Positions 1 through 8,841 of a DNA stretch of 64,000 nucleotides are shown here, in pieces. This DNA comes from Bog-159 sp963843255. Its GTDB lineage: Bacteria; Acidobacteriota; Terriglobia; Bryobacterales; Bryobacteraceae. How positions within the stretch are numbered: the stretch's first letter is position 1; every line of letters begins with the position of its first letter. Below the pieces are notes generated by a model. The model did no database searches. It saw only the letters and a program-made list of their open reading frames with translations, and had not been told where the DNA came from. The stretch lies in NCBI GenBank assembly GCA_963843255.1, contig CAWJJQ010000008.1, positions 1 to 64,000 of the forward strand, in the 5' to 3' direction. Both the position numbers and the translations under genes were made by a program.

Positions 1-7
1 GTACAGA

Positions 8-308
8 GAGCCTGCTAACAAGCTAAGAACAGGCTGAACCAAATCTGAGGGCACGCTTTTAACCTACTGATAATATGGATATTGGCAGACAATTCCACCG
101 ATTCAGCCTCGGAAGCACGGCACCCGCGTCTGTGCCGAGCAGGCCGGGAACAGGCAGCCGGAGCAATACGCAATCCTCTGCGCATCGCTCCAGCGCGACG
201 TGCAAGATCCTGCTGCTGAAACGGCCGATCGCCGGGTCGGCCACGTAGATCCAAAGGCCCGTTTTCCTCCTGCTCGCCTGCTGCATGCAGGAGGTCGATG
301 AGATCCCG
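8..308. mobile_element. R1: ~300 bp non-coding repeat element, copy 1 of 3
   Basis: This stretch is nearly identical to 18448-18752 and 19658-19962, from GAGCCTGCTAAC at the left to GAGATCCCG at the right. No convincing protein is encoded. A 6-bp stem AGCCTG/CAGGCT (9-14 with 30-35) lies at the left end and an 8-bp stem CCTCCTGC/GCAGGAGG (266-273 with 287-294) near the right end; terminal inverted repeats are absent. Copies 2 and 3 interrupt genes, so the unit is, or was, mobile. Subterminal hairpins without terminal inverted repeats resemble non-autonomous IS200/IS605-type elements, but that assignment is inference. Confidence 0.75.
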
Positions 309-478
309 TCGAACAGATCGCCGCGCGCCCGGCCGTCGAACCGCCGGTCAAACGGCGGCAGGCGCGACGGATACCGGCGCCGCCGCAGGCCAGCCACCCC
401 TGGCGAAAAGACTATCGACAAATGCGGGCACGCAGGGGGACCGTGGGCTGAACCAAAGAGCTGTGGAAATGGCGGAGT

Positions 479-634
479 GGTGGAAAGCGTGGAAATCCAA
501 AACCAGGATTTCACCTCTTCCCACCGCTCCTTGGAAATCTCGCAAAACCGGCGAGATTCCCACATTCCCACAACTCCGGCGACGAGACGGTGGAAAAGTG
601 GAAAACCAAGAGCAGGTTTCCCACTTTCCCACCG
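479..634 (-). repeat. Three consecutive hairpins built on GTGGAAA/TTTCCCAC
   Basis: Three imperfect inverted repeats lie side by side at 479-525, 532-562 and 588-634, with stems of about 20, 12 and 20 bp and 6-7 nt loops. A recurring stem mismatch is A opposite C on the plus strand, which becomes a U-G wobble in a minus-strand transcript, suggesting RNA structure from the minus strand. ORFs over this stretch look like low-complexity by-products of the repeats. No gene is seen between R1 (ends 308) and the CDS at 849; 309-478 also contains a CCGCCG/CGGCGG dyad. Confidence 0.6.
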
Positions 635-848
635 CCTTCTGGTGGGTTGAAGGAAGAAAAAACCAAGAGCAGTCAAGTGCGGGTGGGGCCAAGAAAAAGG
701 GGACACTTCTACCGAGGTAAGGAAGGGGACATTTCTAACGAGGGTTGACACGAGACAGGACTGGTCCTTGACGGATACCGCCGGTGCGGATAGTATAGTC
801 GCCAGCACTCAATTGGCAACAGGTTAAATCAGAACTACGGGGAGGTTT

Positions 849-2099
849 GTGTTGCGACAACGAGCATTTGAGCTATTGCTATTTTGTGGAGCCCTGGCTG
901 GAATCAGCCACCCCGCTTCCGGGGCCACTCTTTGTGTAAATCCGGGCGGCACGGGCGGCTGTTTCTCCAAGATCGGTTCCGCCGTCTCCGCCGCATCGAA
1001 CGGGGATACCATCCGCGTCGCCGCCGGCACCTACAACGAGGACGTGGTCATTGGCAAGCCGGTCTCGTTGGTCGGCGCGAATGCCGGCACCACGATCATC
1101 AACGCCACCGGACTCTCAAACGCCATTAATGTTAACGGGGTCGACAATCCCGGTCTGCGCGGCGTGCTGGTTACCGGCTTCACACTCGAGAATGCGAATT
1201 TCGAAGGCATCCTGCTTAACAACATCTCGGCTTCCGTGGTTTATGCCAACCACGTCATCGATAACGACAAGAGCCTGGATATTAACACGCCCGCGTGCCC
1301 GGGCCTTCCGGCTTTTGAAACATCAGAATCGGACGATTGTGGTGAGGGGATTCACCTGATGGGCACCGATCACACCACCGTCGCCAGCAACGTGGTCGAG
1401 GGTAATTCCGGCGGCATCCTGATGTCGGATGAAACCGGTCCCACGCAGGACAACCTTATCAGCGGCAATACCGTGATGGGCAATCCCTATGATTGCGGTA
1501 TCGTCATGGCTTCGCATCCGCCCGCGACAGGCAGCACGCCCTTCGGTATCAGTCACAACACCATCGTCAATAACATTTCTTCGCACAACGGCACCAAGGT
1601 GCCTGGAGCCGGCGCGGGCGTCGGCATCTTCACGTTCTTGCCTGGCGGAACGGTGACCGCGAACGTAATCGTCAACAACACCCTGACCAACAACGGCCTT
1701 CCCGGGGTGGCCTTCCACGCTCACGGGCCGGGTGAAGTGTTGAACGACAACATGATCGTGGGCAACAGTATCTCCGGCAATGCGGCCGATTCCCAGGACG
1801 CCACCACGCCGGGAAGCACCGGCATCAATGTGTTCGGCGTGTCGGCTATTACCGGAACGATGATCGCTCAAAACTTGATCGACGGCGAACAGGATGACAT
1901 CGTGGTCAACACCCCGACGCTGGTCCAGGCCTATCTCAACAATTTCCAGGACGCCCATTTCGGTGTGAACAACATCGGTACGGGCACAGCGGATGCAGCC
2001 GAAAACTGGTGGGGCTGCTCGGGCGGGCCGAAATCGACCGGATGCGCCGCCGTGGGCCCAGCAGTCCGCTTCATCCCCTGGCTAACGTCGCCCTTTTAG
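849..2099 (+). CDS. Secreted right-handed parallel beta-helix (NosD-like) protein
   Basis: The 416-residue product starts with a signal peptide (about residues 1-25, ending ASGA) and continues as a parallel beta-helix rich in N-x-I, G-N and N-N turns, such as 'SGNTVMGNPYDCGIVM' and 'NNTLTNNGLPGVAFHAHG'. This matches the NosD/right-handed beta-helix fold of extracellular polysaccharide-acting or adhesive proteins. No catalytic residues can be assigned, so the substrate is unknown. A GGGAGG box sits directly before the start; it is only 3 nt from GTG 849 but 6 nt from the in-frame TTG 852, which could be the true start. The gene stands alone in an accessory region. Confidence 0.8.
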   Translation: MLRQRAFELLLFCGALAGISHPASGATLCVNPGGTGGCFSKIGSAVSAASNGDTIRVAAGTYNEDVVIGKPVSLVGANAGTTIINATGLSNAINVNGVDNPGLRGVLVTGFTLENANFEGILLNNISASVVYANHVIDNDKSLDINTPACPGLPAFETSESDDCGEGIHLMGTDHTTVASNVVEGNSGGILMSDETGPTQDNLISGNTVMGNPYDCGIVMASHPPATGSTPFGISHNTIVNNISSHNGTKVPGAGAGVGIFTFLPGGTVTANVIVNNTLTNNGLPGVAFHAHGPGEVLNDNMIVGNSISGNAADSQDATTPGSTGINVFGVSAITGTMIAQNLIDGEQDDIVVNTPTLVQAYLNNFQDAHFGVNNIGTGTADAAENWWGCSGGPKSTGCAAVGPAVRFIPWLTSPF

Positions 2100-2139
2100 C
2101 CGCGCGAGGGGACATGTCCCAGCTTGGGCGAGGTGCGCA

Positions 2140-2326
2140 CCCTGGTGGTCGCGGATGTACTACGGTGCCGTCCTGGCGATTGCCAGGAACCGCGCCAGGA
2201 TGCGGGGCGAGCCTCTGCCCGATGAAGTCACGGGCCTGGGGTGGACGCACCAGATCTCCAGTCTCAGCGAGATTCATAAGAGCCAGCCGCGAGCGCGTCC
2301 GCGTGCACCAGACAGCCGAGCAGTAG
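2140..2326 (+). pseudogene. Frameshifted remnant of a small 'RRLxRLE'-family protein
   Basis: Two frames here each match part of the protein at 10160-10411. The upstream frame gives 'AIARNRARMRGEPLPDE', comparable to 'DIQRRRAARLGLPEPED', and the downstream frame ends 'RERVRVHQTAEQ', comparable to 'GREHVHQTGEKVGAQQ'. A frameshift between the halves and loss of the N-terminus indicate decay. As at 10.2 kb, a 'MKTIARRL' gene follows, so this looks like a second, decayed copy of that gene pair. Confidence 0.5.
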
Positions 2327-2334
2327 AGACGTCG

Positions 2335-2595
2335 ATGAAAACCATTGCTAGGCGCCTGCACCGCCTTGAGGAACAGCTTGGGACTGAGTACGGAAAGCCG
2401 CGGCACCGCGTCCGCCTGATAGTCGAGTCCGCTGGAGTTAGCCATCCAGACTTAGAGGAAGCCACGTGCCGAAGAGCGTTGTTGCCGAACGGCATTTTGT
2501 TCGAGAGCCTGGAATTTGGCGACCGCCGCGGCCGCGAGCTAACCGACGCTGAACTCGAACACTGGATCGACGGCTTCCCTATCGTGGCGACGTAA
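2335..2595 (+). CDS. Small 'MKTIARRLxRLE' family protein
   Basis: The 86-residue product begins MKTIARRLHRLEEQLG and ends with an acidic 'ELTDAELEHWIDGFPI' segment. Paralogues lie at 11014-11313 (same layout, ending 'FTAAELETFVQGFPIEGA') and, truncated, at 10579-10734. The start chosen is the ATG preceded by GACGTCG, a context shared with the 10579 copy; a longer frame opens at 2155 but its upstream part belongs to a decayed neighbour. The basic-leucine N-terminus may form a short amphipathic helix. The function is unknown. Confidence 0.55.
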   Translation: MKTIARRLHRLEEQLGTEYGKPRHRVRLIVESAGVSHPDLEEATCRRALLPNGILFESLEFGDRRGRELTDAELEHWIDGFPIVAT

Positions 2596-2607
2596 ACGGG
2601 TTGGACC

Positions 2608-2670
2608 CCGCGTCTTACTGACGCGCAACTGGAGGCCTTCGCTCAGAGCGTTCCCATCGAGGGGGCGTGA
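2608..2670 (+). pseudogene. C-terminal tail of another 'MKTIARRL' family member
   Basis: Translation gives 'LTDAQLEAFAQSVPIEGA' and a stop, matching the end of the protein at 11014-11313 ('FTAAELETFVQGFPIEGA'). Nothing upstream belongs to it, so only the 3' end of a former gene remains directly behind the intact copy. From 2651 to 2700 the DNA also matches 11293-11343 beyond the stop codon. Confidence 0.5.
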
Positions 2671-2700
2671 ACGCCGAAAAACAGTTTCCGATAAGGGTAC
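2651..2700. repeat. 50-bp repeat, copy 1 (partner at 11293-11343)
   Basis: The sequence from TTCCCATCGAGGGGGCGT through GAAAAACAGTTTCCGATA to GGTAC is shared almost exactly with 11293-11343. It covers the last codons of a 'MKTIARRL' family gene and about 30 bp downstream, so the duplicated unit extended beyond the coding region. Confidence 0.7.
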
Positions 2701-2833
2701 TAATGCCGTTATCCGCAACGCACAGTCCATGAGCATAGCCGCTGATGCCTGCTCCGGAGTTCTCTGGGTTCCTTTCGTTGCGCTTGGATAGCGCCTGCGC
2801 TATCGTAGGTCAGGCGCGAGCGCAGGAAATTCC

Positions 2834-4122
2834 ATGTGTGGGTCAAGCTACAAGCGAGTTGAGGAGTTAATTCGCAACGTAGCTTGGCTGGTTGCATGCT
2901 TGCTCAGCCTGGCCGCCTGCGCTGGAGCGCAGTCAGGTACAGGCACCTACAGCAACATCAGCCAGTATTCTTCGAACGGAACCTTCGCCGGGATTTATGG
3001 GATCACGGCCGGGCCGGACGGCGCGCTATGGCTGGCCGGCTATGCGGGTGGATCAAGTGCATCCGCGCTGGTCGGGCGGATGACTACCTCGGGTATCATC
3101 AGCGCAATCAGCCCCGAGCAGGCGAGCCCGGCGCCGCCCAACAAATCACGCAGGGGCCAGATGGCGCGCTGTGGTTCACGGAAGGCGGCGTGGGCTGCTG
3201 CGCACAGATCGGACGGGTTACCACCGCCGCGGTCATCACCCAATACCCCTTACCCGAAAGCAACGGCAGCCCCCTCGGGATCACGGCGGGGAGCGACGGC
3301 GCCCTCTGGTTCACGGAGCCGGCGATCGACAAGATCGGGCGGATCAGCACCGCCGGAGTCATTACCGAATACTCCTTGCCCACAAACAGTGGGCCTGCCG
3401 GGATCACAACCGGGCCGGACGGCGCGCTGTGGTTCACGGAGCCCACGGCCAACCAGATCGGTAGAATGACAACCACTGGGGCGGTAACCGACTACCGTAT
3501 CCCCACGCCGAGACGTAACCCGTTCTGGATCACGACGGGGCCGGATGGCGCGCTGTGGTTCACGGAAACCCGCAACAGTATCGGCCGGATTAGCACCGTG
3601 GGAGACATCACCGAATATCCGGTGCCGAACGGCCTTAACGTCACTGGCATCACCGCCGCACCGGATGGGGCCCTTTGGTTCACGTTGAGCGATCAGAATG
3701 CCTTTGGACGTATCACCACAGGGGGCACCGTAACGGAATACCAGCTTTCGCCGGGCGCTAGACCCGGGTATATCACCGCAGGGCCGGACGGTGCGCTGTG
3801 GCTTGCAGAAAACAATGGCATGGTGCGAGCTCCGGCTTGCGCGCTCGGTTTCAGCGCCAGCTTCGCGAGCGGAACTCTCACCATGAACTTCGACCTGGGA
3901 ATCGACACACCCGCCACCTTCAACATCATTCTTCGCAACCCGTCAGGCCCCGTCAGCGAGCCGGTTTCGACGCAGGTGGGACCGTTCGCCCATCCGCACG
4001 CCTTCGCCCTGCAACTCACCTCCGTTCCAAACCTGGGCATCCTGAATGTGCGGCCGATCCTGGCCGCTGGTCCCGGGCAGCCGATTTGTTCTGCGTGGCA
4101 GAACGTCGATACATCGCAATAA
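2834..4122 (+). pseudogene. Frameshifted secreted Vgb-like beta-propeller protein
   Basis: The first frame (from ATG 2834) encodes a signal peptide or lipoprotein leader ('LVACLLSLAACAGAQ') and the first propeller blades; after about position 3140 the other frame continues 'ITQGPDGALWFTE' and further blades to 4122. Adding one A in 'AACAAATC' restores 'PNKITQGPD', so a single-base deletion, real or an assembly error, explains the break. The repeated 'GPDGALWFTE..IGRITTAG.ITEYPLP' blades are those of virginiamycin B lyase-like proteins. In Acidobacteria these are mostly secreted proteins of unknown role, and lyase activity should not be assumed. The intact relative at 4141 begins 18 nt later. 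Confidence 0.75.
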
Positions 4123-4140
4123 GTTCTTACGAGTTGACAT

Positions 4141-5595
4141 ATGCGGATTGCAGCATTGCTCTTGAGCCTGCCGGCGGTTTCGCTGGCGCAGCAGATTGCC
4201 ATTGGCGGCTATAATGTGCCAACGGCCAGAAGCTCCCCGTCACGAATAACCGTGGGGCCGGATAAGGCGTTGTGGTTCACCGAGGGTTCCGGCAACAACA
4301 TCGGGCGGATCAACACTGCAGGGTATGTGACCGAATACCCCGTGCCCACGGCTGCCAGTGGGCCCCTTGGAATCACGTTAGGACCCGACCGGGCTCTGTG
4401 GTTTACCGAATATCAGTCCGGCAAGATTGGACGCATCACTCCCGCCGGCACCATCACCGAGTACCCCTTGCCGGCAAGCAGTTACCCGGCGGAAATAACC
4501 GCGGGGCCGGATGGCGCACTGTGGTTTACAATCCAGCCGTCAAGTATCGGAAGGATCTCCACGGCGGGAGCGATCACGGAGTACACCGTGTCACCAGCCC
4601 ATAGTGAGCCCTTAGGAATCACGCCGGGGCCGGACGGGGCGCTATGGTTTACCGAGTTCGGGACTTTCACAATTGGACGGATCACGACCTCGGGCGCGAT
4701 TACCGGATACTCCTTGCCCTCCGGCGAGAGCGCACCCGGAGGGATCACGCTGGGGCCGGATGGGGCGCTATGGTTTACGGAATCCGGCAGCTTTGGCAGC
4801 GCTATCGGGCGCATGACCACGGCGGGAATGGTCACTGAGTATACCGGAAACGGCCTTCTCAACCCTGCGTCTATTACGTCCGGGCCGGATGGGGCGCTAT
4901 GGTTTACCGAGGACGCAGGCGACAATAATATCGTGCGTATTACCACTGCCGGGGTGATCAGCGCTTACCCGGCGTCCGGCGGTGCGAGTGGCGCCGGGAT
5001 TGTGACTGGTCCGGACGGCGCGCTTTGGTTCACGAACCAGGGCGGCAACCACGATATTGGGCAGGCGGTTTTCACGACGGCAACCCTGAGCGTCAGCCCG
5101 GCCACCGGCAACTACGGGAGTAAACTCACGTTCACGGGTAGTGGGTTCGCGCCGAACGAGGGTGCAAGAATCTACATCAGCGGTGTCGGGTCCACCGTGC
5201 TGGGCAGTGCGAACGCCGACTCCAGCGGGTCATTCACGGTCGCTGCTCGCGAACCCCCGTCATCAAATGGTCCCCGCCTCTTCCTCGGCACAGGCCAGAC
5301 CAGCGGAAAGCTGGGTGCGGCAAGTTTCTCCGTAACCCCGCGTTTGATCCTGGAGCCGCGGTCAGGGCCGGTGGGGACCCAGGTGACTGTTGATGGGTAT
5401 GGCTTCGACCCGGATAACCAGATCTCGATTACCTGGGACGCGTACACATTTGTGGGTATGCCGACCAGCGACGTGGATGGGTCTCTCACTGGGACGCAGG
5501 CGACGTTCACCATTCCGGAAGCCTCCCCCGGTGTCCACACCGTGGCTGCTGAAGGGAACCTAGTCAGAACTTTGGCGTTCTTCGTTGTTCAGTGA
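4141..5595 (+). CDS. Secreted Vgb-like propeller with C-terminal Ig-like (IPT/TIG) domains
   Basis: The 484-residue protein has a signal peptide (MRIAALLLSLPAVSLAQ), about seven blades of the form 'GPDGALWFTE..IGRITTAG' (residues ~25-310), then two Ig-like stretches (~315-484) typical of IPT/TIG folds ('VSPATGNYGSKLTFTGSGF', 'SGPVGTQVTVDGYGF'). It is a tandem paralogue of the broken gene just upstream. The lyase name comes only from the blade motif; the likely role is an extracellular binding or structural protein. Confidence 0.8.
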   Translation: MRIAALLLSLPAVSLAQQIAIGGYNVPTARSSPSRITVGPDKALWFTEGSGNNIGRINTAGYVTEYPVPTAASGPLGITLGPDRALWFTEYQSGKIGRITPAGTITEYPLPASSYPAEITAGPDGALWFTIQPSSIGRISTAGAITEYTVSPAHSEPLGITPGPDGALWFTEFGTFTIGRITTSGAITGYSLPSGESAPGGITLGPDGALWFTESGSFGSAIGRMTTAGMVTEYTGNGLLNPASITSGPDGALWFTEDAGDNNIVRITTAGVISAYPASGGASGAGIVTGPDGALWFTNQGGNHDIGQAVFTTATLSVSPATGNYGSKLTFTGSGFAPNEGARIYISGVGSTVLGSANADSSGSFTVAAREPPSSNGPRLFLGTGQTSGKLGAASFSVTPRLILEPRSGPVGTQVTVDGYGFDPDNQISITWDAYTFVGMPTSDVDGSLTGTQATFTIPEASPGVHTVAAEGNLVRTLAFFVVQ

Positions 5596-5689
5596 GACCG
5601 GGTGAATCGGCGGCGGGCAGGAGCAGCCCGCAGAAGACTGCGTTCAGAATCGAGCAAGCCGCGGCCAGCGATCCAAGGCCTATCGAGTT

Positions 5690-5906
5690 GGCCTTCCTGC
5701 TCTCCGCCCGCGCCCAGTCGCTGCCTATTTTCGGTGGCGCCGGCCGTGCGGACATCACTCCGCCGCCCGGATTTCCTACCGGTGGGCACGGTCCTGCGGG
5801 TGATATAGCTCGGGGTGACTGGATCCCGCTCTACGCCCGTGCATTCTATTTCGGCCCGGAACACGGTTCCACCAATGTGGAGGTCCTGGTTCACACGACG
5901 CGCTGA
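5690..5906 (+). pseudogene. N-terminal fragment of a neutral ceramidase-like protein
   Basis: The frame contains 'GAGRADITPPPGFPTGGHGP' followed by 'LYARAFYF', the characteristic opening of the neutral/alkaline non-lysosomal ceramidase N-terminal domain. Full proteins have over 400 residues; here only about 70 remain before a stop at 5906, and no continuation is seen in other frames. The stretch 5907-6160 shows no gene. Confidence 0.55.
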
Positions 5907-6160
5907 GTCGGCCCTGAATCAAACGGCGTCGGACAACGTCGTGAGTGCCACTCTGCCCACGCGGGGAAGGCGGACCGTCGGATCTCGCATTGCCACCCGA
6001 CTCTCCGGCAAGGGGAAAGCGCCGCAAATCCTGACTGCGAACTTTGTATCAGAATCGTCGCCAGACCCGACCGGCATTCTCGACCCACGCAGGGCGGCGC
6101 GAGCATCGCAATGAGATGCTCGTGATGCCAGGCGGGGAGGCCGCTCTGGGTTCCTGGCGG

Positions 6161-6490
6161 TCATCCCTGTTCCTGACTTGGCGCATTCCTTCTCACATTC
6201 CATACCTTGATCATCTCGCGCACTTCATCCTCGCTAATTTTGAGATGCGCGTAACCGTTGACCGTTGCGGACCAGATGCCGTGTGCAGCATTTGTCGCGA
6301 GCGTGCTGGATCTGAGGATCGCAAGTGCGAACGTTACCTGTTCATCGCTGTACACGAGCCCTTTCCCCTCGGCGACGACTACCATCGCATTTTTAATAGC
6401 CGCAGTTCGGATAGGGCCATCCTTTTTAATTAGTTCAAGGATTTCCGGAATCACATCGCCGCTGTGAAGCTTGCCCTCTCGATGCCGCAC
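6161..6490 (-). CDS. Small Mrr-N-like winged-helix protein
   Basis: The 109-residue product from GTG 6490 contains 'VIPEILELIKKDGPIRTAAIKNAM' and later 'VTFALAILRSSTLATNAAHGIWSAT', resembling the winged-helix domain found at the N-terminus of Mrr restriction proteins, though the match is by eye. The same frame stays open upstream ('ILSEWNLVSYVP') to the stop of the preceding gene without an ATG, so the N-terminus may be lost or use a rare start. Family unproven. Confidence 0.5.
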   Translation of the reverse strand: MRHREGKLHSGDVIPEILELIKKDGPIRTAAIKNAMVVVAEGKGLVYSDEQVTFALAILRSSTLATNAAHGIWSATVNGYAHLKISEDEVREMIKVWNVRRNAPSQEQG

Positions 6491-6544
6491 TGGAACATAG
6501 CTTACCAGATTCCATTCGCTAAGAATCCTGGCAGCGCACCGTGC

Positions 6545-6775
6545 TCAGCCTGCAGCCGCATGCTCCTTTTGACGGACACGTTCTAACTCCCACTTGAGGC
6601 GCTGTAACGCGGCGGCGGTTTCATCAGCCCGAATCGCTGGCTGACTGTCGTCGCCGTGGCAGGCGTGCATCAAGATGCAGATCTCTTGGAGTTTCTCCTC
6701 GATCAGGGTGAGATCATGACGGAGCAGAGTCTTCTGTTCGCTCGTGAGAGGGTGTCGATTAACGGAAGTGGCCAT
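6545..6775 (-). CDS. Hypothetical small helical protein
   Basis: The 76-residue product is charged and predominantly helical ('SEQKTLLRHDLTLIEEKLQEI', 'AALQRLKWELERVRQKEH'), suggesting a coiled-coil or helical hairpin. It lies directly upstream of, and in the same frame as, the winged-helix ORF at 6161-6490, separated by one TGA. No family is recognised. Confidence 0.45.
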   Translation of the reverse strand: MATSVNRHPLTSEQKTLLRHDLTLIEEKLQEICILMHACHGDDSQPAIRADETAAALQRLKWELERVRQKEHAAAG

Positions 6776-6877
6776 GTTGATGATATTCTATACGATTTGC
6801 CAATGGCTCTCGACGAATAAGCGGCTCGACTTCAGGGTGTAGCGAGCAAGGCAAGCTGGCAGCGTACGGTTTTAACG

Positions 6878-7312
6878 CGTACCCTCTATTGGTTCCAACA
6901 TGAGCCGTGTTGGTTCGTGCGAAAGAAGAACGCGCCGTGGTACGGCAAGGCAGGCGAGAACTCGACGATATGGGCATGCCCAAGTCCTAAATTCATTATG
7001 GGCGGATCGAAAGAAGACGGAGACGAAAAACAGGACCACCCCACGCAAAAGCCAATCGAGCTCATGCGGCGCCCGCTGCTGAATCACACGAAGCGTGGCG
7101 AGGCCTGCTACGAACCCTTCCTCGGCAGCGGTAGCACTCTAGCTGCGGCCGAAATCACCGAGCGCGTTTGCTACGGCATCGAACTGGACCCCAAATACAT
7201 CGATGTGGTGGTGAAGCGCTGGCAAGGCCTGACGGGCGGGAAAGCCACCCTCGACGGCGACTGGCGCACCTTCGACGAGATCTCCCAGGAGCGGCTGGTG
7301 GTCACCGCATGA
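6878..7312 (+). pseudogene. C-terminal fragment of an N4/N6 DNA methyltransferase
   Basis: The frame encodes 'HPTQKPIELMRRPLLNHTK', then the SAM-binding motif 'YEPFLGSGSTLAAAE' and 'CYGIELDPKYIDVVVKRW', the C-terminal half of beta-class (RsrI/ParB-linked) DNA methylases as found in phages and integrative elements. The catalytic (D/N)PP(Y/F) motif and the N-terminal half are missing; upstream the frame loses similarity before about 6878. It is likely inactive. A small ORF follows with an ATGA overlap. Confidence 0.7.
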
Positions 7313-7483
7313 ATCGCCCAGTGCAGGCGCGAGATCGCGGCCATCAAAGAGCAGCTACGGGCCGGACATCCAGATGTGGAAGGCCTATGCTTGGCACTGG
7401 CGGACTGGAACACCGAGTTGCGCCTGATCCTCGGAAGGCAAGGCCTACCGCCCATAACAAGCCGCAGGACGGCCCAGGAATAG
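7309..7483 (+). pseudogene. Small helical ORF, frameshifted near its start
   Basis: An ATG overlaps the stop of the methylase fragment (ATGA). Removing one C from the CCC at about 7318 gives 'MNRQCRREIAAIKEQLRAG' followed by 'DWNTELRLILGRQGLPPI', a plausible 57-residue helical protein ending at 7481-7483. As it stands the two parts lie in different frames. No family is recognised. Confidence 0.35.
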
Positions 7484-7895
7484 CTGTCGTTGCGCCACAG
7501 TTGGCCCACGTTTGCGCGTTGCCGACCTCCGCGCCTTGTTGGTCGAACACTAGTCGGCCACGCTCTCAGGCCAGCCGGGTAAAATCGGCGAGAGAGTGGG
7601 GCCTGTCCCTGCTCTCTCGCCACACACCCAAGGTATTCGTTGCTTCGGATTATCGCGTGTCTTTGAGGGAAGCGTCAATAATCTCCTTCGAGGACGATGC
7701 CAAGCGTTTGGGGTCGGGATGTTCTCACAAGTTAACAATCCGCCTCGGCCCCAACACTACTTTCCAGGCCAGCGCAGGTTTGGCCACCGTTGGCGCACGT
7801 TTGCCCCACGTGCGTTCGGGCGGCGACTCCATGGCGTGTGGGCCCACACCGTGACTGCGGTGGCTCGTGTTGGCGAGTAACGGGCGAGGAGATTC
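7484..7895. other. Region without a supported gene
   Basis: No convincing coding region is seen. Near-repeats resembling GGCCCACGTTTGCG occur around 7500-7515 and, as tandem variants, around 7778-7820. Several overlapping ORFs on both strands look like by-products of these repeats. Confidence 0.4.
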
Positions 7896-7997
7896 TTAGT
7901 GCGCAAGGAACTTCCACACCAGAACGATGAGAACAGCGGCAAGGCCGATCAGGGAACCGATGGTTCGTGCCCAATTGCCTTTTTCATGTTCAAGCAT
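7896..7997 (-). CDS. 33-residue putative membrane protein
   Basis: On the minus strand an ATG at 7997 opens a short frame ending TAA at 7896-7898. The product begins MLEHEKGNWARTIG and continues into a single hydrophobic helix 'SLIGLAAVLIVLVWKFLA', the layout of a small bitopic membrane protein. No strong ribosome-binding site is visible. It lies just downstream of the terminator of the DUF3489 gene. Confidence 0.35.
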   Translation of the reverse strand: MLEHEKGNWARTIGSLIGLAAVLIVLVWKFLAH

Positions 7998-8036
7998 GCG
8001 TCAAGTATTGCACAGCCAACCGGTGCGCAGAAGCAG

Positions 8037-8072
8037 AAAAGCCCGCCACCGGCAGTTACCGGCAGCGGGCTT
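8037..8072 (-). terminator. Rho-independent terminator-like hairpin after the DUF3489 gene
   Basis: Read on the minus strand, a stem AAGCCCGC/GCGGGCTT with an internal CCGGTAACTGCCGG dyad ends in a run of T. It lies about 18 nt beyond the stop of the minus-strand gene at 8090-8719. Confidence 0.6.
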
Positions 8073-8089
8073 GGAAGGGAGGGCCAATG

Positions 8090-8719
8090 CTACTTCGGAA
8101 GCCGATAGCTACGCTCACCTCCCTCGGGCTTGAAGGACTCGACGGAGAACCCCGCCTTCTTCATGGCGCCGGCCATGAACCCTCGAACGGTGTGCCGCTG
8201 CCAGCCCATCTTTTCCATGATCTCGGAAATGCTGGCGCCCTTGGCCCGCTGCAGCATGGCCACAACCTGCGCGGTCTTGCTGCCCTCGCGCGGCCCATCC
8301 GATTGCTGCGGCTTCGCGGCCTTTTTGCCCTTGGGCGCGGCCTTTGCCGGAGCCGCCTTCTTGGTCGCCTTCCCCTTCGCGAGCGCGCCCTTGGCCGCCT
8401 GCGCGCCACCCTTGGCCTTCTTGTCGGCCTTCGGCTTTGCTGGCTGTTCCTCGGACTTTGCTGCGTCGCCCAGACCCTGAATGCGCGCCCAGATCCGGCT
8501 GGTGGCTGTCTGCGGGTCTTTCAGCTACCGGGCCGGTTTCTCACCCGGCAAGCTGTTCAGGATCGCCAGCAGGCGCTCTGCCGGCCAGGCCTTGGCCAGT
8601 TCCGCGAGTTCGACCTGGCTGGAAAAGCTGTCGAAGGGCGTTGCGGTGGCGGCGGCAGCCTCTTCCGGGGTGGAAAATGCCACGATTTCGTTCGTTTCGT
8701 TGATGGTGAAGGTCGTCAT
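8090..8719 (-). pseudogene. DUF3489 protein interrupted by an in-frame amber codon
   Basis: From ATG 8719 (preceded by AAGGAGATTCAA, an excellent ribosome-binding site) the product begins MTTFTINETNEIVAF and runs to a TAG at 8525-8527. The same frame continues unbroken after the TAG through 'KDPQTATSRIWARIQGLGDA', a lysine/alanine-rich linker, and 'EIMEKMGWQRHTVRGFMAGAMKKAG' to the stop at 8090. Together this is the full length and order of DUF3489 proteins, whose C-terminal winged-helix-like domain is often found on mobile elements. The stop is either a point mutation, a sequencing error, or suppressed. Confidence 0.75.
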
Positions 8720-8841
8720 TTGAATCTCCTTGGTCCGCGCTCTGCGCGGCTCATTGACATGAATCACTCGGAAGTGCTTGAAAGGCAAGGCAATTACGAA
8801 ATAAATCGACTGGGGCGAAGGGCTGGCGATAAGGCGCGCAG

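Noticed and set aside
4260..5050. Apparent tandem DNA repeats (GGGCCGGATGGGGCGCTATGG type)
   Set aside because: They are the coding repeats of propeller blades, not independent DNA elements or CRISPR.
2834..5595. Virginiamycin B lyase (antibiotic resistance) annotation
   Set aside because: Only the propeller blade motif is shared. Such secreted proteins are abundant in soil bacteria, and lyase residues were not identified.
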